Origin: Hyphomonas sp. | GTDB taxonomy: Bacteria; Pseudomonadota; Alphaproteobacteria; Caulobacterales; Hyphomonadaceae | Assembly: GCF_016125515.1 (NCBI RefSeq) | Contig: NZ_WGLO01000008.1 | Coordinates: 267,047 to 331,046, forward strand | Reading direction: 5' to 3' | DNA length: 64,000 nt | Shown: positions 36,340 through 45,894 of the stretch, in pieces | How the letters are laid out: each line of letters begins with the position of its first letter | How positions within the stretch are numbered: position 1 is the stretch's first letter | Translations under genes and position numbers: made by a program | Notes under the pieces: generated by a model | Database searches by the model: none | Told to the model about the DNA's origin: nothing | The model's input: only the letters and a program-made list of their open reading frames with translations

Positions 36340-36426
36340 AAGCACGACCATCGGGACTGGCATGGTCATCCGGATAAAGAGCGTGACCCTGCGATTTCGC
36401 GCAGCATGAGCTTGGAGGCGGATCGG

Positions 36427-37266
36427 TCAGTCCAGCAGGGCTTCGACCTGGCGGCGGGTTGGGAGGCTGGGTTGGGCGCCGGGGCGGGTGCAGGCGGCTG
36501 CTCCGGCGGCGACAGCAAAGGACAGGGCCGCTGCGTCTGACTGGCCTTCGATCAGGGCCGTGGTGAGCGCGGCGAAGAAGGTGTCACCGGCGCCGACTGT
36601 GTCGACGACCTGCACGGCGGGCGGCCGCGCCGAAGCGATCCGCTCGCCGCTTAGCCAGAGCTCTGCGCCGTCACCGCCGAGTGAGATGGCCACACGGCGT
36701 CCGGGGGCGTGCAGGGCCGCGCCATAGAAGGCGGCTTCGGTTTCGTTGACGACAATGAGATCGGCCTCGGCGAGCAGCGCGTCTGGCACGGGCAGGGCCG
36801 GGGCGAGGTTCAGGGCGACGAAGCCTGTGGCCTTCTGCGCGGCGGCGAGAAGGACCGGGACGGGCACTTCCAGAACGCCCATCATGTGACCGATGGCTTC
36901 GCTATGGACATCGGCGGGGGCGAGCGCATTGTTCGCCCCCGGACAAACGACGATCAGGTTTTCGCCATCCGGCGCGACGGCGATCAGGGCGACGCCTGTG
37001 GTCTCACCGTTCAGGGAATGGGTGGCGGAGAGATCGACGCCGCCGGCCCTTAGCAGTTTCAGCGCCTCTTCCGCCATGTCGTCATGCCCGACGGCAGCGA
37101 TGAGCCGGACGTTCTGGCCGAGGCGGGCGGCGGCGAGCGCCTGGTTCGCCCCTTTGCCGCCCGGATAGCGCGCGAGGCGCGCGCCGGTGACCGTTTCGCC
37201 GGGATGCGGCAGCGGCGCGCCGGAGGCGACGAGATCGAGATTGACCGAGCCGACGACGGTGATCAT
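36427..37266 (-). CDS. rbsK: Ribokinase family sugar kinase
   Basis: 279 aa. PfkB fold: VVGSVNLDLVASGAPLPHPG at the start, RYPGGKGANQALAAARLG (about 33-50) and the C-terminal anion-hole/catalytic DTVGAGDTFFAALTTALIEG (about 226-245). It phosphorylates ribose released from nucleosides. It overlaps the nucleoside hydrolase by ATGA, so both act in nucleoside salvage or breakdown. Confidence 0.87.
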   Translation of the reverse strand: MITVVGSVNLDLVASGAPLPHPGETVTGARLARYPGGKGANQALAAARLGQNVRLIAAVGHDDMAEEALKLLRAGGVDLSATHSLNGETTGVALIAVAPDGENLIVVCPGANNALAPADVHSEAIGHMMGVLEVPVPVLLAAAQKATGFVALNLAPALPVPDALLAEADLIVVNETEAAFYGAALHAPGRRVAISLGGDGAELWLSGERIASARPPAVQVVDTVGAGDTFFAALTTALIEGQSDAAALSFAVAAGAAACTRPGAQPSLPTRRQVEALLD

Positions 37267-38198
37267 GCGCGCGCCTTCAACAGATCTTCGACGAGGGCGA
37301 AGAAGCCGTCTGCATCGGCGACAGTGACCCAGCGATGGGGGGCGCGCGGGCCGTCCTTGACGCGCGTGCGGCCAAAGTCCTTGCCCGGACGGGTGACAAC
37401 GCTGACGCGGCAGCGCTTGGTCTGGAAGAGGTGCGGGGCGAGCACCCAGCCGACCGTGGACGGATCATGCATCGGCACCTGCATGCCGGGGCGCCAGCGC
37501 AGCTCCAGCCGGTTGGCGGCGTCGAGCAGGTCAGCCATCAAGGCGGCATTGCGGCCGGGCAGGGCGCGGATCCGGTCCACGCGGGCCTGCTCGGCGCGCA
37601 CCTGGTGGGTCGCGTCGAGGGCGAGCACGACGGTGGGCAAGCCCGCATCGAAGACGATGGCAGCCGCGTGGGGGTCAGCGTAGATGTTGAACTCGGCGGT
37701 GGGCGTGATGTTGCCGCCGGCGGTATCGGCGCCGCCCATGATGACGAGCTCGCGGATCCCTTTAGCGATGTGCGGTGCCATGATCAGGGCGGTAGCCAGA
37801 TTGGTCATTGGGCCGGAGATGATGACCGTGTAGCCGCCTTTGGGCGAGGCGGAGAGCTTGTCGATCAGGACATTGACGGCATGGCCGGCGGCGAGCGGCG
37901 CTTTCGGATCGAAGACGTCCATGCCTGCGATCCCGGATTCGCCGTGGAAATCCTCGGCGGTGACCATCTTGCGGGCCATCGGGCGCGGGCAGCCGGCATG
38001 GACGGGAATGTCCGCCCGGCCCATCCGCTCACAGACCATGCGCGCATTGCGGCTGGTGAAGGCGAGGGGCACGTTGCCGGCCACGGTGGTGATGGCCTCG
38101 ACATTGAGGCGCGGGCTGAGGAAGGCCATGATCAGCATCACCGCATCATCGATGCCGGGATCGCAATCGATGATCAGGGGCAGGGGCGTGTCGGTCAT
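37263..38198 (-). CDS. Nucleoside hydrolase (IUNH family)
   Basis: 311 aa. Metal site at the N-terminus IIDCDPGIDDAVMLIMAF, then the family segments VHAGCPRPM and HGESGIAGMDV, and NITPTAEFNIYADPHAAAIV and VALDATHQV. It cleaves the N-glycosidic bond of nucleosides to base and ribose, which the adjoining kinase can phosphorylate. It overlaps both neighbours by four bases. Confidence 0.92.
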   Translation of the reverse strand: MTDTPLPLIIDCDPGIDDAVMLIMAFLSPRLNVEAITTVAGNVPLAFTSRNARMVCERMGRADIPVHAGCPRPMARKMVTAEDFHGESGIAGMDVFDPKAPLAAGHAVNVLIDKLSASPKGGYTVIISGPMTNLATALIMAPHIAKGIRELVIMGGADTAGGNITPTAEFNIYADPHAAAIVFDAGLPTVVLALDATHQVRAEQARVDRIRALPGRNAALMADLLDAANRLELRWRPGMQVPMHDPSTVGWVLAPHLFQTKRCRVSVVTRPGKDFGRTRVKDGPRAPHRWVTVADADGFFALVEDLLKARA

Positions 38199-38716
38199 CC
38201 GCGGGCTCTCAATTCGGCGATGGCGTGGGTGAACTGGGAATCAAGCGGCGGACTTTCCAGCGTCTGGCCCAGCACCTCAAGCGCCATCTCGGCGGTGATC
38301 TTCACTTTCTTGCGGCCATAGAGACGCGCGACCATATGGCTTTCGGCGCAGACGCTGCCGTTCGAGACGAACTTGTGCTCGAAGCAGAGGAACGAGCCGT
38401 CCCAGCCGGCGAGGCGGGTCTGCACCTCGAATTTCTGCGGGAAGCGCAGCATGCGGATATAGTTGAAGGATTCGAACTGGACGATCGGGATCCAGCCGCG
38501 TTTGCGGTAGGCCTTCAGGGCGCCGGTGCGGCCCATGTAGTTCATCATGCCGAGATCGGTGAAAGAGGAATAGCGCGAGTTCGTCATGTGGCCCATCGGG
38601 TCCTGGTCGCCCAGCCAGACGGCGGAGCGCACGATGTGCAGGTCCATCAGGCCAGTGTGCACCTTCGTGAAGAAGGCGGGCAGGAAAACCCGCAGGAATC
38701 GGAAAAAGAGGTTCAT
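38195..38716 (-). CDS. Acyl-CoA thioesterase-like protein (4HBT/hotdog family)
   Basis: 173 aa. Hotdog-fold features are WLGDQDPMGHMTNSRYSSFT (about 34-53, the Asp and His region), then PIVQFESFNYIRMLRFPQKF and SFLCFEHKFVSNGSVCAESH. Resembles THEM6-like thioesterases. The hydrophobic N-terminus (MNLFFRFLRVFLPAFF) may attach it to the membrane. First gene of the three-gene operon with the nucleoside enzymes, but no metabolic link is obvious. Confidence 0.78.
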   Translation of the reverse strand: MNLFFRFLRVFLPAFFTKVHTGLMDLHIVRSAVWLGDQDPMGHMTNSRYSSFTDLGMMNYMGRTGALKAYRKRGWIPIVQFESFNYIRMLRFPQKFEVQTRLAGWDGSFLCFEHKFVSNGSVCAESHMVARLYGRKKVKITAEMALEVLGQTLESPPLDSQFTHAIAELRARG

Positions 38717-38828
38717 GTCTGGCCCGGTCGTTTCCTCGGCGGAGTGTTATCCCTCATGTCTATGCGAAGCATGAAGGCGCGTTTCAAGCGCCATGCCACA
38801 GACAGGCCGGATGACCGGCGAGGACGCG

Positions 38829-41800
38829 TTACTCGGCGGGCTGGCTAAGCGCTTCGGTTTCGGCGTCCAGACGGCGGGCAACATCGCCGGGCGATCCCGT
38901 GCGGCGGGCCAGCAGGCTGTAGGCGGCGGGTACGACGAGGAGGCTGACCGAGACGGCCGCGATGGCGCCGAAGAGCACCACGACACCGATGGCCAGGCGC
39001 GTTTCGGCGCCGGCCCCGGAGGACAGGATCAGCGGCAGGGCTCCGGCCGCGGTGGTCAGGCCGGTCATCAGGATCGGGCGCAGGCGGGCGAGGGCGGCCT
39101 CCTTGAGGGCGACGTCGAAATCCTTGCCCTCGTCGCGCAGCTGGTTGGCGAACTCGACAACGAGAATGCCGTTCTTGGCGGCGAGGCCGATCAGCATGAT
39201 CAGGCCGATCTGCGTGTAGATGTTCAGCGTCTGGCCGGTCATCCAGAGACCGAACAGGCCGCCGGCGATGGTGGCGGGCACGGCGAGGATGATGACCAGA
39301 GGGTGGATCCAGCTTTCGAACTGGGCGGCCAGCACGAGGAAGACGATCAATAGGCCGAGGCCGAAGACGAAGAGGATGGACGAGCCGGACGAGCGGAACT
39401 CGAGCGACTGTCCCTTGAAATCGATCTGGGCTTCCTGAGGGAGCACGTCGCGGGCCACGCGCTCCATGCCGTCGAGAGCGGTGCCGAGGGTGACGCCGGG
39501 CGCGAGGCCAGCGTCGATCGTGATCGCCCGGACGCGGTTGTAGCGGTTGAGCGTGGGGCTGTCGGCGTAGGGTTCGATGGTGACGACGGCGGCCAGCGGA
39601 ACCAGTTCGCCGGACTGGGCCGAGCGAACATATATGTTCTGCACATCATTGGGCGTGCTCTGCTCGGTGCGCAGGCCTTCAAGGATGACGTCATATTCCT
39701 CGCCATTGTCGATATAGGTCGTCACGCGGCGAGCGCCGAGCATGGTCTGCAGGGTCGATCCGATTTCGGAGACCGTGACGCCGAGATCGGCAGCGCGATC
39801 ATAATTTATCTGTATACGGTATTGCGGCTGGGTTTCCTTGAAATCCCAATCGATATCCGTGAGGCCGGGATTGTCCTTTTCGAGGGCGGCGACGAAGGTG
39901 TCGCGCCATTCGACGAGCTGCTCATAGGACGGACCGCCGATGACGAACTGGACCGGCTTGCCGCCGCCGCCGGCGAGGCCCTGGCGCATGATGGCGAAGG
40001 CACGGATGCCGGGCAGGTCAGACATCTTGCCGTTGATCTCGGCAATGATGTCATTGGCCGGGCGGCGGCTCGCCCAGTCGTCGAGCACGGCGACCACGTT
40101 GCCCTGATTGTAGGCGTTGGAGCCGAAGCCGGGCGCGCGCACCAGCAGGCGGCTGATCTCCCCGGACTCGGTGTAAGGCAGCAGGCGGCGTTCGATCTCG
40201 TCGAGATATTTCGACATGTATTCGAACGAGGCGCCTTCCGGGCCGCGCACGCTGATGAAGAAGCTGCCACGGTCTTCCTGCGGCGCATATTCCTGGCCGA
40301 GATGCTGGAACAGGAACCAGATCGCTACGAAGGCGCCGATCAGGCCAGCCACCATGATGATCGGGAAACGGACGATCACGTTGAAGACGTGACCGTAGAG
40401 GAATTTCAGCCCGTCGAAGATGCGGTCGACGATGTTCGGCAGGAGCGCGAGCAGGCCTTTGCGGTTTTCCACATGCGGCTGGAGGATCTTCGACGCGATC
40501 ATTGGCGACAGGGACAGGGCGACGAAACTGGAAAAGCCGACGGCGGCGGCGATCGTGATCGCAAATTCGGTGAACAGACGGCCCGTATTGCCCTGCATGA
40601 AGGTGATGGGAATGAACACAGCCATCAGCACCATGGTGGTGGCAACGACCGCGAAGCCGACCTGGCGGGTGCCGTTGAACGCGGCAACGAGCGGGGTTTC
40701 GCCCAGCTCCTCCATGCGGCGGTGGATGTTCTCGAGCACGACGATGGCGTCGTCCACGATCAGGCCGATGGCGAGCACGAGCGCGAGCAGGGTGAGCAGG
40801 TTCAGCGACAGGCCGAGACCGAGCATGACCATGAAAGTGGCGATCACCGACACGGGTACGGTGACGGCGGGAATGATGGTCGCCCGGGCACTGCCTAGGA
40901 AGAGGAAGATCACAAGGGTAACGAGCAGGACGGCGATGCCGAGCGTCAGCCAGACTTCGCGGATCGACGCTTCGATGAAGACCGAACTGTCGAACGACAT
41001 GTAGATCTGCATGCCGTCGGGCAGGGATTTGTTGAGCTCCATCGCCAGCCCCTTGGCGGCCTTAGCCACCTCGACCGTATTGGCGGTCGATTGCTTGACG
41101 ATACCGAGTCCGATCATCGGCTGGCCGTTGCCGCGGAAGGTCGTGCGGTCATTCTCCGTGCCGCGTTCGACGCGGGCGACATCGCCGAGACGGACGAGAT
41201 AGCCATCACCCTGGGCAATCACGAGACCGGAGAAATCCTCCGCCGTGCGGAAGGCGCGGTCGATGCGCATGGTGTAGTAGAGGTCGCCGGATTCGAGGTT
41301 GCCGGCGGGGGCTTCGATATTCTCGGCGCGCAGAGCGCGTTCGATGTCGCCTGAGGTCAGGCCGCGTGCGGCGAGAGCCCGGCGGTCGATCCATACACGC
41401 ATGGCATAGTCGCGTGCACCGCCGACCTGTACGCGGGCCACCCCGTCGAGGGCGGAGAAGCGGTCGACCAGGTAGCGGTTGGCATAGTCGGTCAGCTCGG
41501 GCGTCGCGAGCCGTTCGCTGGCGAGGTTCATCCAGAGAATCACATCGGAATCGGCGTCCGCCTTCTGGACTTCCGGTGGATCGGCTTCGTCGGGCAGGTT
41601 GTTGAGGATGCCGGAGACGCGGTCGCGCACATCATTTGCGGCGGACTCGATGTCGCGCGTGATGTTGAACTCGATCGAGATGTTCGAGCGGCCATCGGAG
41701 GAACGCGAGTTGATAAAGCGCACGCCTTCGACGCCGGCGATCCGGTCTTCGATGATCTGGGTGATGCGGGTTTCGACGACCGAGGCCGAGGCGCCCGGAT

Positions 41801-41951
41801 AGTTGGTGCTGATTGAGACGACCGGCGGGTCGATATCCGGATACTCGCGCAGGGACAGGCGCGAGAACGCGACCAGTCCGAACACGATCAGGATCAGCGC
41901 CAGGACCGAGGCAAAGACCGGCCGCTTGATCGAGGTATCCGAGAGCAGCAT
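38829..41951 (-). CDS. RND efflux pump inner-membrane permease
   Basis: 1040 aa, the usual length for AcrB-type (HAE1) transporters. Start SIKRPVFASVLALILIVFGL, signature GLIVDDAIVVLENIHRRMEE with the proton-relay Asp pair (about 405-406), and C-terminal LIGLAAKNGILVVEFANQLR. Twelve membrane helices with two large periplasmic loops. Substrate unknown. ATG 41951 lies four bases after the adaptor gene stop. Third gene of a tripartite operon. Confidence 0.93.
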   Translation of the reverse strand: MLLSDTSIKRPVFASVLALILIVFGLVAFSRLSLREYPDIDPPVVSISTNYPGASASVVETRITQIIEDRIAGVEGVRFINSRSSDGRSNISIEFNITRDIESAANDVRDRVSGILNNLPDEADPPEVQKADADSDVILWMNLASERLATPELTDYANRYLVDRFSALDGVARVQVGGARDYAMRVWIDRRALAARGLTSGDIERALRAENIEAPAGNLESGDLYYTMRIDRAFRTAEDFSGLVIAQGDGYLVRLGDVARVERGTENDRTTFRGNGQPMIGLGIVKQSTANTVEVAKAAKGLAMELNKSLPDGMQIYMSFDSSVFIEASIREVWLTLGIAVLLVTLVIFLFLGSARATIIPAVTVPVSVIATFMVMLGLGLSLNLLTLLALVLAIGLIVDDAIVVLENIHRRMEELGETPLVAAFNGTRQVGFAVVATTMVLMAVFIPITFMQGNTGRLFTEFAITIAAAVGFSSFVALSLSPMIASKILQPHVENRKGLLALLPNIVDRIFDGLKFLYGHVFNVIVRFPIIMVAGLIGAFVAIWFLFQHLGQEYAPQEDRGSFFISVRGPEGASFEYMSKYLDEIERRLLPYTESGEISRLLVRAPGFGSNAYNQGNVVAVLDDWASRRPANDIIAEINGKMSDLPGIRAFAIMRQGLAGGGGKPVQFVIGGPSYEQLVEWRDTFVAALEKDNPGLTDIDWDFKETQPQYRIQINYDRAADLGVTVSEIGSTLQTMLGARRVTTYIDNGEEYDVILEGLRTEQSTPNDVQNIYVRSAQSGELVPLAAVVTIEPYADSPTLNRYNRVRAITIDAGLAPGVTLGTALDGMERVARDVLPQEAQIDFKGQSLEFRSSGSSILFVFGLGLLIVFLVLAAQFESWIHPLVIILAVPATIAGGLFGLWMTGQTLNIYTQIGLIMLIGLAAKNGILVVEFANQLRDEGKDFDVALKEAALARLRPILMTGLTTAAGALPLILSSGAGAETRLAIGVVVLFGAIAAVSVSLLVVPAAYSLLARRTGSPGDVARRLDAETEALSQPAE

Positions 41952-41955
41952 CGCC

Positions 41956-43098
41956 CTACTCCCGGTTCGCGCCGGCGGGCGATCCGCCGCCACCTGCGCC
42001 GCCGGGGAGGGACGGTTTGAGGATCGACTGGTCGCGAACGATCATGGCGGCGCCTTCGCGCAGGCGCAGCGCGCCTTCGGTGACGACCTTCTGGCCGGTT
42101 TCCAGACCCGAGAGGATTTCGACGCGGCCATCCTGGCGCAGGCCGACCTGAACCTTCACACGGTTCGCGATGGGGCCCTGTGCAGTCTCGGACACGGCCC
42201 AGACGAAGGTTTCAGGGCCAAGTGGCTGGAGCGCCACTTCCGGCACAGACAGGGTCTGGCGCGGATCAGCGAGCAGGGTGACGGCGACGAACATGCCGGC
42301 TTTAAGGATGCCGTCATCGTTCGGGATCATGGCGCGCACGCGCACCGAGCGCGTGACCGGATCGATCATGTTGTCGATGCTGGAGACCTTGCCCTTGAAG
42401 GTGCGGCCGGGAAGGTCGGCGCTGCGGGCCTCGATCTCGAGGCCGGACTTCAGGCTGGTCAGGAAGATCGAGGGGACGGCAAAGTCGAGGCGCATGACGC
42501 TGTCGTCGATCAGGGTGGCCACGACATCGCCGGGACGGACGAAGGAGCCGACGCTGACCTGCCGGAAGCCGAGCACGCCGTCGAAAGGCGCGACCAGCAC
42601 GCGGTCGCGCTGGCGCGACTGGACGGCGCGCAGCTGGGCCGCGGCGGCATTGGAATTGCGGCGGGCGACTTCAAGTTCGGCCTGGGAGACGGCCCCTTGT
42701 GCGGCCAGCGGCTCAAGCCGGGCGAGATCCTGGTTGGCCTGGGCGAGTTGGGCCTCAGCCGCCTCGACCAGCGCGGTCTGTTCGCGCTGGGCCAGCGAGA
42801 TCAGCGTCTTGCCGGCCTTCACGCGCTCCCCATCCTCGAAATAGACGGCCGTGACGCGGTCGGACGCGCTGAGCGTAAGGTCGGCGCGTTCGTTGGGTTC
42901 CAGCGTGCCGATGGCCTCGACGCGGTTGGCGAAAGTCTGCACGCGGGCCGGTTCTGCGAACACGCTGGCCGGGGGCGGGCCGCCGCCGGGCCGGCCACCG
43001 CCGCTGCGCTGCTGTGTCAGGCCGGGCGTGGCCATCAGCAGACCGAGCGCGACGACAGTCACGGTCCGGGTCAGGGGGTTGCGGATCAGGATCTTCAT
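41956..43098 (-). CDS. RND efflux periplasmic adaptor (membrane fusion protein)
   Basis: 380 aa. Signal peptide, a glycine-rich linker (SGGGRPGGGPPP), then the lipoyl halves RVEAIGTLEPNERADL and VLVAPFDGVLGFRQVSVGSF with an alpha hairpin between (AAEAQLAQANQDLARLEPLA). It links the RND pump to the outer-membrane channel. The frame is open upstream, but ATG 43098 starts the signal peptide. Confidence 0.9.
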   Translation of the reverse strand: MKILIRNPLTRTVTVVALGLLMATPGLTQQRSGGGRPGGGPPPASVFAEPARVQTFANRVEAIGTLEPNERADLTLSASDRVTAVYFEDGERVKAGKTLISLAQREQTALVEAAEAQLAQANQDLARLEPLAAQGAVSQAELEVARRNSNAAAAQLRAVQSRQRDRVLVAPFDGVLGFRQVSVGSFVRPGDVVATLIDDSVMRLDFAVPSIFLTSLKSGLEIEARSADLPGRTFKGKVSSIDNMIDPVTRSVRVRAMIPNDDGILKAGMFVAVTLLADPRQTLSVPEVALQPLGPETFVWAVSETAQGPIANRVKVQVGLRQDGRVEILSGLETGQKVVTEGALRLREGAAMIVRDQSILKPSLPGGAGGGGSPAGANRE

Positions 43099-43108
43099 GG
43101 TCTTGTTC

Positions 43109-44539
43109 CTAGCCCGCCCGGAAGGCGGTGAGTTCTTCATCGGTCCAGACGCCGCCCAAGGCGCGATAGGCGCGGATCGCGCGCCGGGCAATTTCAGCTT
43201 CGTTGACGGCAAGCCGGTCTTCTGCATCCAGAAGGGTGCGCTGCGCATCGAGCACGTCAAGCGAGGAATCGAGGCCTTGTTCGAAGCGCAGGCGCGCCAG
43301 TTCGTAAGAACGCCGCGCGGCGGTCAGGGCGGCGTCGAGGTCGGCGCGGCGCTGGCGTTCGGTCACATAGTTCGAAAGCGCGGTCTCGGCATCGGACAGC
43401 GCGTCCAGAACGGCGGCCTCGTAGTCGGCGGCGGCGCCAAGGGTGCGGGCATCATTGACGTCGATCTGGACATAGACGCGGCGCAGATCCGGGCCCGACC
43501 AGCTGATCGCGGGGCCGAAAGAGAGGCCGATGGAGTCCTCGTTGAAGGCGACGCCGGTATCGCTGATGACGCCGAACAGGCTGGTGTTCAGCGTGATGCG
43601 CGGGAAGAGGCTGGCGCGGGCCGCTTCGCCGAGGGCGAGCGCGCTGCCGATACGCGCTTCGGCGCGGCGCACGTCCGGACGGCGTCTTAGCATCTGTTCC
43701 GGCGTGCCGGTATCGAGCCCGGCGACGAGGCGCGGGATGCGCTTGGCCTGCGCGGTGTCGAGGTCGAGGGGCAGGGTGGCGGCCTGACCGGTCAGCGCGG
43801 CGAGGCGGCTGCGGGCATCGGCGATACTGGCCCGGAAGACCGGCAAGGAGGCGAGCGTGGTGCGGTACTGGGCCTGGGCGCGGGCCAGGTCGAGCTCGTT
43901 GGCGCGGCCATTGTCGAACAGGGTCTGGACGAGGTCGAGGCTGTCTTTCTGGACCGAGGCATTGGTTTCGCCGACCGCGAGGCGGGCTTCGGCGCTGCGC
44001 AGGTCGATATAGGCGAGGGCGGTTTCGGACGCGACCGTGACGGCAAGGTCGCGGCGCAGTTCGCGGGCGGCGGCCTCGTCATAGCGGGCCGCCGCGATGG
44101 TATCGCCGAGGCGGCCGAACACGTCGAGTTCCCAGGCCGAGGCGAGGGCGGCGGTGCCGCCGGCGTCGAAATCGTCGTTGCCGCCGGTGGGACGGCTGAC
44201 TGTGGCGCTGGCGGAGGAGGCGAGGTTGGGGCTCTTGCTGAGGAGGGCGAGGCGCAACAGCGCTTCGGTCTCAGACACAGAATAATCTGCCCCGCGCAGA
44301 ACCGGTGAGGCCGCGAGAGCGGTTTCGACGACGCGTGACAGTTCCGGATCGTCGAAGCCGGTCCACCAGGCGGGGTTCGGGGCGTCGCTTCCGGGAAGGG
44401 CGAGGAAATCCGGGCCGGTCTCGATCGGGGCTGGCCCCGCCACAGGGGCTTCGGGCACACCGGCGCAGCCTGCCAGAATGAGCGCAGCGAGCAGGGCTCC
44501 TGAAATCAGGGCCGGCCGGGCAAATTGGAACCTTGTCAT
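43109..44539 (-). CDS. Outer-membrane efflux channel lipoprotein, NodT family
   Basis: 476 aa. Lipobox LAGC. Two TolC-type repeats, each with long helices (for example SLDLVQTLFDNGRANELDLA and YELARLRFEQGLDSSLDVLD, the latter near the end of the second repeat). It forms the outer-membrane exit duct of the pump. First gene of the operon; the 361-bp upstream region carries its promoter. Confidence 0.9.
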   Translation of the reverse strand: MTRFQFARPALISGALLAALILAGCAGVPEAPVAGPAPIETGPDFLALPGSDAPNPAWWTGFDDPELSRVVETALAASPVLRGADYSVSETEALLRLALLSKSPNLASSASATVSRPTGGNDDFDAGGTAALASAWELDVFGRLGDTIAAARYDEAAARELRRDLAVTVASETALAYIDLRSAEARLAVGETNASVQKDSLDLVQTLFDNGRANELDLARAQAQYRTTLASLPVFRASIADARSRLAALTGQAATLPLDLDTAQAKRIPRLVAGLDTGTPEQMLRRRPDVRRAEARIGSALALGEAARASLFPRITLNTSLFGVISDTGVAFNEDSIGLSFGPAISWSGPDLRRVYVQIDVNDARTLGAAADYEAAVLDALSDAETALSNYVTERQRRADLDAALTAARRSYELARLRFEQGLDSSLDVLDAQRTLLDAEDRLAVNEAEIARRAIRAYRALGGVWTDEELTAFRAG

Positions 44540-44900
44540 AAGCCTCGACAGATAGACGGGGAACCTTACCGATCAAGGCAATAAACGCTTTGAGCCCGTT
44601 AAGTCCCTCTTGTTTAGCATAAACGCTTTTCCGACCTTTGTCCGTCGCTCGATTCTGCAAGAATTACGCGTGCTTCCGGTTTTAATCGCGAACGGGGCAG
44701 CCGACGCGGCTGTTCCGGCTCGCGTTCCCTTAAGAATGCCGGCGCGCCGGGCGCAAAATCGCCCAGATAGCGGCGCGCCAGATCTTTTCTATCGACTGGC
44801 ATGCCGGGCGGGTGCTGGCCATCGACCTGCCGGCGGTGGACCTCACCGGAATCTCGTTTGCGCAGACGTTCCGATAAGGCCGCCCGGCGGAGCAGGGTGC
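44540..44900. other. Intergenic region upstream of the efflux operon
   Basis: 361 bp. It holds the promoter of the efflux operon; the motif ATAAACGCTTT occurs twice near 44580-44635. A rightward open frame without a start codon ends at 44876 (KIAQIAARQIFSIDWHAGRV and on to AIDLPAVDLTGISFAQTFR) and looks gene-like, but there is no initiation site, so it may be a remnant. Nothing else recognised. Confidence 0.35.
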
Positions 44901-45671
44901 CTAGAAGTTCACGCGGTTCGACACAGCGCCATCGACGATGAGGTTCGATCCGGTGGTGTAGCTGGACAGGGGACTTGCGAGAAAGACCGCCGCGTTGGCG
45001 ATTTCCTGCGGCGTGGCACAGCGACCGGTGGGGTTGCGGGCGTTGGCCTGCGCGAAGAAATCCGGTGCGTTCCTCTTTACCGTGTCCCAGACCCCGCCTT
45101 CGAAAAAGACCATGCCGGGCGACACGACGTTGACCCGGATGCCGGCCCGGGCGTGCTGACGTGCGAGGCCCTTGGCCATGTGGATCAACGCCGCCTTGAT
45201 CGGGCCATAGCTGTCAGCGCGGTCGGCCTGCGCGGCGGAGATCGAGGAGATGATGACGAAGGCGGCATCGCCATGGGCTTCGGCGCCTTTGGCGAGCAGG
45301 GGCTGGGCGGCGTCGAAGGCATTGACGGCGGCGAGCACGTCGAGTTGGAAGTTCTGGGTCCAGGCGGCGGGATCATTGCCCTGCGCCATGGCCCCGGCAT
45401 TGGACACGAGAATGTCGAGACCGCCGAGTTCGCCGGCGGCCTTGCCGATCCAGGCTTTCAGGGCGTCGCCGTCGGTGACATCGACCGAGGCGCCGGTTGC
45501 TTTAACGCCGAGGGCCTTCAGCTCCGCGACGGCGGTCGCCACCTGATCGGCGTTGCGCGCGCAGACGCCGACATTCGCGCCTTCCTTTGCCAGCGTTTCG
45601 GCGATCGCCCGGCCGATGCCGCGCGTGCCGCCCAGGATAAGTGCGTTCTTGCCTTTGAGGTGCATGTCCAT
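44901..45671 (-). CDS. Short-chain dehydrogenase/reductase
   Basis: 256 aa. NAD(P) motif LILGGTRGIGRAIAETLAKE (about 12-31), VSNAG segment, and catalytic SSIS plus YGPIK (YxxxK) followed by LIHMAKGLARQHARAGIRVN. The C-terminus has PTGRCATPQEIANAAVFLAS and NLIVDGAVSNRVNF. Substrate unknown. A second ATG two codons in (45665) is possible. Confidence 0.87.
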   Translation of the reverse strand: MDMHLKGKNALILGGTRGIGRAIAETLAKEGANVGVCARNADQVATAVAELKALGVKATGASVDVTDGDALKAWIGKAAGELGGLDILVSNAGAMAQGNDPAAWTQNFQLDVLAAVNAFDAAQPLLAKGAEAHGDAAFVIISSISAAQADRADSYGPIKAALIHMAKGLARQHARAGIRVNVVSPGMVFFEGGVWDTVKRNAPDFFAQANARNPTGRCATPQEIANAAVFLASPLSSYTTGSNLIVDGAVSNRVNF

Positions 45672-45894
45672 GGTGTTTCTTCCCTGTTTTTGTCGGGCAG
45701 ACAGTAGATGGGATCAGCGTCTTTGCAATCGGCCGGGTTCGAAGCGGGTTCAGCCTTCGAGATCGCGCCGGGCGATCGCCGCTTTGGACCGCAGCTCCTG
45801 CGCGGCTTCGGTCTTCTGACCTTTGCCTTTGGGGTGTGGCGCGCTCAGCCCGTTTTCGTCGGGCGTCCGGATCGCGTGCTGGTGATGCGACCGG

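Noticed and set aside
45672..45894. 76-aa rightward frame from 45708 and the tail of a leftward frame (KGKGQKTEAAQELRSKAAIA)
   Set aside because: Neither has a start site with a ribosome signal or a known family; the leftward tail lacks any start codon.
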